NCBI GenBank assembly: GCA_005779345.1
Contig: SXJQ01000146.1
Span: 1-9,429, forward strand
Source: Actinomycetota bacterium
GTDB lineage: Bacteria; Actinomycetota; Acidimicrobiia; IMCC26256; PALSA-610
DNA length: 9,429 nt
Reading direction: 5' to 3'
Position numbers and translations under genes: made by a program
Shown: positions 6,852-9,429 of the stretch, in pieces
Numbering within the stretch: the first letter of the stretch is position 1
Layout: each line of letters starts with the position of its first letter
Notes under the pieces: generated by a model
What the model saw: the letters and a program-made list of their open reading frames with translations, nothing else
Database searches by the model: none
What the model was told of the DNA's origin: nothing

Positions 6852-6866
6852 GGGACTTTCGGCCCT
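6852..6866 (+). promoter_or_regulatory. DosR/DevR-box-like operator upstream of usp
   Basis: GGGACTTTCGGCCCT matches the core of the published DosR palindrome (TTSGGGACTWWAGTCCCSAA) at the full GGGACT half-site, both W positions, the central G and the CCC of the second half-site: 12 of the 14 core positions. The outer TTS/SAA flanks do not match. Its centre lies about 43 bp upstream of the usp start, the expected place for an activator overlapping the -35 region of a leaderless promoter. A DevR-type regulator is encoded immediately downstream of usp. Confidence 0.6.
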
Positions 6867-6904
6867 CGCACCTCTCCGCGACGGCGGGGCACGCTGCAAC
6901 CGTG

Positions 6905-7327
6905 ATGATCGTGGTCGCAGTCGACGGTTCCGAATCGTCCGCCCGAGCGGTGCGCTGGGCGGCGGAACACGCGTCCGGCGTCGGCGCCTCCGTGGTCGCG
7001 GTGCACGCACTCGAGGAGCCGGTGTATGCCGTGCCTCCGATGGTGGCCGTGTCGATGGGCCCGCTACCCCCCGAGGTTCGGGCCGAGATCCACGCCACGC
7101 TCGAGCGCGACTGGTGCGCACCGCTGGCCGAGGCAGGCGTCGAGTTCAGGGCCGTGCTCGTCGATGGACCGCCTGCGGCCGCGATCATCCGCCTCGCCGA
7201 ATCCGAGGAGGCCGACCTCGTCGTCGTGGGGAGTCGCGGTCGGGGCGGGTTCTCCGAGCTGTTGCTCGGCAGCGTGAGCCACCAGCTCGCCCACCATGTG
7301 GGCCGACCCCTCGTGATCGTGCCGTGA
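6905..7327 (+). CDS. Universal stress protein (UspA family, ATP-binding type)
   Basis: This is a single-domain cytoplasmic universal stress protein of 140 aa. The fold markers are the N-terminal MIVVAVDGSESS with D7, and the ATP-binding signature G-x2-G-x9-G-S seen as G109, G112, G122 and S123 (VVVGSRGRGGFSELLLGS), so it probably binds ATP rather than belonging to the non-binding class. The start is either ATG 6905 or the adjacent in-frame GTG 6902; both fit, and a weak -10 candidate CACGCT (6890-6895) precedes them. It sits directly upstream of the devR orthologue with a 50-bp gap, like Rv3134c in M. tuberculosis, and carries a DosR-box-like site in its promoter. USPs are among the best-known DosR-regulon members. 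The precise molecular role of such proteins is not settled. Confidence 0.94.
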   Translation: MIVVAVDGSESSARAVRWAAEHASGVGASVVAVHALEEPVYAVPPMVAVSMGPLPPEVRAEIHATLERDWCAPLAEAGVEFRAVLVDGPPAAAIIRLAESEEADLVVVGSRGRGGFSELLLGSVSHQLAHHVGRPLVIVP

Positions 7328-7364
7328 CCGCGGTCGGCGAACGCCCCGCACGCGGCCGCATCGC

Positions 7365-7370
7365 TAAGGT
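7365..7370 (+). promoter_or_regulatory. -10 box TAAGGT for devR
   Basis: TAAGGT is followed by exactly 7 nt and the ATG at 7378, which gives a leaderless devR transcript start. It lies in the 50-bp usp-devR gap, so the regulator may have a constitutive promoter of its own besides read-through from the DosR-box promoter upstream of usp. No -35 element is recognisable. Confidence 0.55.
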
Positions 7371-7377
7371 CCCCGGC

Positions 7378-8022
7378 ATGACGGTGCGCGTGTTCCTGCT
7401 CGACGACCATGCCGTGGTGCGCCGCGGGCTGCGCGGCCTCCTCGAAGCCGAAGACGACCTGGTCGTGGTGGGGGAGGCGGGTACCGCGGCCGAGGGCGTG
7501 GCGCGGATCCCCCCGACCAAGCCCGATGTCGCGATCGTCGACGTCCGGCTGCCCGATGGCAATGGCGTCGAGGTGTGCCGCGAGATCCGTTCGAGCCACC
7601 CCGAGATCGCGTGTCTCGTGCTCACCTCGTTCGCCGACGACGAAGCGTTGTTCGACGCGATCATGGCCGGTGCGTCCGGGTATCTGCTGAAGCAGATCAA
7701 GGAGAACGATCTCGTCGACGCGATCCGGCGCGTGGCTGCAGGTCAGTCGTTGCTCGATCCGCAGATCACCGCGCGCGTGTTGGAACGACTTCGCAAGCCC
7801 GCCGAAGAAGACGAGCGTCTCGCCTCCCTGACCGATCAGGAGCGACGCATCCTCGACCTCATCGCCGAGGGGCTCACGAACCGTCAGATCGGCGAACGAA
7901 TCTTCCTCGCGGAGAAGACGGTCAAGAACTACGTGTCGAACCTGCTCACCAAGCTGGGCATGGAACGACGCACCGAGGCCGCGGTCTTCGCCGCGCGTCT
8001 CAACGACCAACGGCGGCGGTGA
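7378..8022 (+). CDS. devR: DevR/DosR-type response regulator (NarL/LuxR family)
   Basis: This is a DNA-binding response regulator of 214 aa: receiver domain (about 3-118) with acidic pocket D9/D10, phospho-acceptor D55, T83 and K105; linker (about 119-148); LuxR/GerE helix-turn-helix (about 149-208). The sequence is strikingly close to M. tuberculosis DevR (DosR): VFLLDDHAVVRRGL, VDVRLPDGNG, the HTH segment LAEKTVKNYVS and the following GMERRTEAAVFA. K180, K183 and N184 correspond to the DosR DNA-contact residues K179, K182 and N183. In mycobacteria DosR controls the hypoxia/NO/CO dormancy regulon. Here it is likely to be phosphorylated by the PAS kinase upstream and to act at the box before usp. 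Its TGA overlaps the ATG of the next gene (TGATG), so translation is probably coupled. The ATG at 7378 is fixed by the -10 box 7 nt upstream. Confidence 0.95.
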   Translation: MTVRVFLLDDHAVVRRGLRGLLEAEDDLVVVGEAGTAAEGVARIPPTKPDVAIVDVRLPDGNGVEVCREIRSSHPEIACLVLTSFADDEALFDAIMAGASGYLLKQIKENDLVDAIRRVAAGQSLLDPQITARVLERLRKPAEEDERLASLTDQERRILDLIAEGLTNRQIGERIFLAEKTVKNYVSNLLTKLGMERRTEAAVFAARLNDQRRR

Positions 8023-8471
8023 TGACGACGCCGAGCGGCGCGGCTTCGGCCAAGTGTGTCGGCGAGCTACGGCTCGCACCCGTCGTGACGGTGAGTGCCG
8101 GCGTCTCGCTCGCCGACGCGGCACGCGTCATGATCCGAACCGGTGCCGCGTTCGTCGCGATCGAGGGCTCCGATCGGGTGCTCTCACGCGAAGACGTCGT
8201 GCGCGCCGTTGCCCACGCCCAGGGCGACGACGAGCTCGCCGATGTGCTGTCGCACGCCCGGTCGACGTTGCTGATCGTCGGTCGGCGAACGCCGGCCATG
8301 GCGGTGCTCGGCGAGCTCGTGCGCAGCGGCGGCCCTGGCGTGATCGTGGTCGACGCCGACCGAGTGCCCTGTGGTGTCCTGCGGCTGCGCGACCTCGTCG
8401 AGGCGACCCTCGACGACCTCGCGCTGCTCACCGGCCTGCGTCACGTGCTGCACGTGGAGGGTCACCTGTGA
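8022..8471 (+). CDS. Two-CBS-domain protein
   Basis: This is a small stand-alone CBS-pair protein of 149 aa. The first CBS motif spans about 13-64 (VGELRLAPVVTV, SLADAARVMIRTGAAFVAI, VLSREDVVRAV). The second, more degenerate motif spans about 73-130 (DVLSHARSTLLIV, PAMAVLGELVRSGGPGVIVV, GVLRLRDLVEATL). CBS pairs usually bind adenine nucleotides and regulate partners; no catalytic domain is fused to this one. It overlaps devR by one base (TGATG) and the next gene by four (GTGA), so it is translated from the devR operon. Functionally it recalls Hrp1 (Rv2626c), a stand-alone CBS protein of the mycobacterial DosR regulon, though orthology is not shown. The ligand and partner are unknown. Confidence 0.85.
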   Translation: MTTPSGAASAKCVGELRLAPVVTVSAGVSLADAARVMIRTGAAFVAIEGSDRVLSREDVVRAVAHAQGDDELADVLSHARSTLLIVGRRTPAMAVLGELVRSGGPGVIVVDADRVPCGVLRLRDLVEATLDDLALLTGLRHVLHVEGHL

Positions 8472-8878
8472 CCGAGGAGCGGGTCCAGTGCGCGCACCTC
8501 GAGCCGATCCCGGCCGAGGAGTGTCGGCGGCTACTCGCGACGCATCACCTCGGCCGGCTCGCGGTGCTCGTCGACGACGCACCGCGAATCTTTCCGGTCA
8601 ACTACGGGCTGGTCGACGACGGGATCGTGTTCTGCAGCGGCGGCGGCAACAAGGTCGAGGCGGCGCGCCGGGGTCGCGTCGCGTTCGAGATCGACGACAG
8701 CGACCCGCTGGCCCACACCGGGTGGAGCGTCGTGGCCGTCGGTTCGGTCCGAGAACTCGACCAACGGGCGGTCGGGCGCATCCCGGTCGCGCCGTGGTGT
8801 GGCGGCGACCACGAGCATTGGTTGCGCATCGACATCGACGAGATCAGCGGACGCCGGATCGTCCGGCACATTCCCTGA
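8468..8878 (+). CDS. Pyridoxamine 5'-phosphate oxidase-like flavin-binding protein
   Basis: This is a 136-aa split-beta-barrel protein of the PNPOx-like family (often annotated as nitroreductase/F420- or FMN-binding). Typical features are the N-terminal helix and strand EECRRLLATHHLGRLAVLVD (17-36), the next strand FPVNYGLVDDGIVF (42-55), the cofactor-loop region SGGGNKVEAA (57-66), VAFEIDD (71-77) and GWSVVAVGSVREL (85-97), ending with ISGRRIVRHIP. Members bind FMN, heme or F420, and only some are enzymes, so the reaction is open. Start GTG 8468 overlaps the CBS gene stop (GTGA). It is the third gene of the devR-CBS operon, which suggests a redox or hypoxia-related role. Its stop codon lies in the first copy of a short tandem repeat. 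Confidence 0.88.
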   Translation: MTEERVQCAHLEPIPAEECRRLLATHHLGRLAVLVDDAPRIFPVNYGLVDDGIVFCSGGGNKVEAARRGRVAFEIDDSDPLAHTGWSVVAVGSVRELDQRAVGRIPVAPWCGGDHEHWLRIDIDEISGRRIVRHIP

Positions 8879-8924
8879 GGCTCGTTCCCCGAGGCACGTC
8901 CCTGACGCAAGCCCCTGACGCACG
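8871..8924 (+). repeat. Degenerate 13/14-bp tandem repeat, four copies
   Basis: Copies are TTCCCTGAGGCTCG (8871-8884), TTCCCCGAGGCACG (8885-8898), TCCCTGACGCAAG (8899-8911) and CCCCTGACGCACG (8912-8924). The first contains the TGA stop (8876-8878) of the flavin-protein gene; the other three fill most of the 58-bp gap before the convergent gene ends at 8937. No stable hairpin was found in it. Confidence 0.65.
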
Positions 8925-8936
8925 TCGCCGGGCCGG

Positions 8937-9429
8937 TCAGTCGACGGCGACGTCGATCTGGCGCGCGTGACGGTCGAAGTTGCGCAACGCCGACAGCGCC
9001 CGTGTCCCGATCATGTCGCGCACGGTCCGGTCGATGTCGGCGGGGACGCGGATCTGTACCGTGACGACGCCGCGCGCCCGATGAGCGCGTGCTTCGACGG
9101 TGGCGCCCTCGGAGCCGTGAACCGCGAGCGTGGTGTGCGCAGCATCGGCTGCGAGGCGTTCGTGGTCGCGCAACGAGCTGATCGCGGCGCGCTCGACGGC
9201 CTCGACGACGCTGCCGCGCTGGTCGACGACCTCGGTCGCGAATTCCTCGTACGGGTTCAACGCGACGCGTCCACTGACGACGAGAGGAATCCGGTGCTGC
9301 AACGCGCACGACACGCCGTCTTCGAGCGCCGCGGGTACCGACCGGGGACGCGCGCGGATGGTCACCGCGACATCGACCGTTCCCGCGTCGAGCGGGCAGT
9401 CGTCGGTGTCGAGTGACCGACAGGGGAAC
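8937..9429 (-). CDS. Unrecognised protein, N-terminus beyond window edge
   Basis: The frame is open from the right window edge to the TGA at 8937-8939, giving at least 163 residues of the C-terminal part; a GTG at 9365 is an internal in-frame candidate, but the frame continues upstream without a stop. The minus strand is preferred over the overlapping plus-strand frame because its composition looks protein-like (IPLVVSGRVALNPYEEF, VVEAVERAAISSLRDHE) and its third codon positions are strongly G/C. A beta-alpha pattern occurs twice: VDVAVTIRA...ALEDGVSCAL near the start and VTVQIRV...IGTRALSAL near the end, hinting at an internal duplication. No motif that I can assign was found, no membrane segment is present, and two Cys occur near the truncated end. 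Asp23/Gls24-like or S30AE-like small alpha/beta folds were considered but not supported. It converges on the devR operon. Confidence 0.7.
   Translation of the reverse strand, partial: FPCRSLDTDDCPLDAGTVDVAVTIRARPRSVPAALEDGVSCALQHRIPLVVSGRVALNPYEEFATEVVDQRGSVVEAVERAAISSLRDHERLAADAAHTTLAVHGSEGATVEARAHRARGVVTVQIRVPADIDRTVRDMIGTRALSALRNFDRHARQIDVAVD

Noticed and set aside
7326..7335. Palindrome GACCGCGGTC about 47 bp upstream of devR
   Set aside because: It is only 10 bp, overlaps the usp stop codon, and such GC palindromes are expected by chance here. It does not resemble a DosR box.
5860..8124. Very long minus-strand open frame across the kinase-usp-devR region
   Set aside because: It is antisense to three confidently identified genes, Arg/Ser/Thr-rich with no domain, and is explained by the scarcity of stop codons in GC-rich DNA.
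8967..9416. Plus-strand frame over the last 450 bases
   Set aside because: The minus-strand frame is more protein-like and has better third-position GC bias; the plus frame has no recognisable motif.

Overview
The window is GC-rich DNA (very high G+C by eye, strong G/C bias at third codon positions) from a bacterium that looks like an actinomycete-type organism (Actinomycetota). The evidence is a DevR/DosR-type response regulator very close to the mycobacterial form, two class I bacterial cytochromes P450, GTG starts and leaderless-looking promoters. Acidimicrobiia is a reasonable guess, but the sequence alone does not prove it. No tRNA, rRNA, CRISPR array, insertion sequence or phage gene was seen.

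Left part (1-5693), oxidative metabolism. A 5'-truncated P450 (1-969, +) is followed by an NADP-dependent medium-chain reductase of the CurA/PTGR type (1099 or 1141 to 2172, +). Convergent to it are a complete P450 resembling CYP142 (2237-3436, -) and, upstream of that on the same strand, a molybdopterin-bis-MGD oxidoreductase with an N-terminal [4Fe-4S] site (3462-5693, -). Two 38-bp hairpins of identical layout (17-nt arms, 4-nt loop, both starting TTGAGT) bracket the reductase gene. The second is a perfect inverted repeat that contains the reductase stop codon and sits between the convergent genes.

Right part (5762-8878, +), a dormancy/hypoxia-type signalling cluster. The order is a soluble PAS-HisKA_3-HATPase sensor kinase (DevS-like catalytic half, but no GAF domains), a universal stress protein, a DevR/DosR orthologue, a two-CBS-domain protein and a pyridoxamine-oxidase-like flavin-binding protein. 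The last three overlap at their stop/start codons and form one operon. A DosR-box-like sequence (GGGACTTTCGGCCCT, 6852-6866) lies about 43 bp upstream of the usp start, where a DosR-dependent activator site would be expected. In Mycobacterium tuberculosis the corresponding order is usp (Rv3134c)-devR-devS. Here the kinase lies on the other side of usp and its sensor domain is different. The inferred model is that the PAS kinase phosphorylates DevR, which activates usp and probably other stress genes, with the CBS and flavin proteins made alongside the regulator.

The right edge (8937-9429, -) holds the C-terminal part of an unrecognised protein. Four genes (reductase, second P450, molybdoenzyme, devR) have a TAnnnT -10 box exactly 7-8 nt before the start codon and no clear Shine-Dalgarno, which is the signature of leaderless transcripts. 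Short degenerate tandem repeats start right at the stop codons of the kinase gene and the flavin-protein gene.
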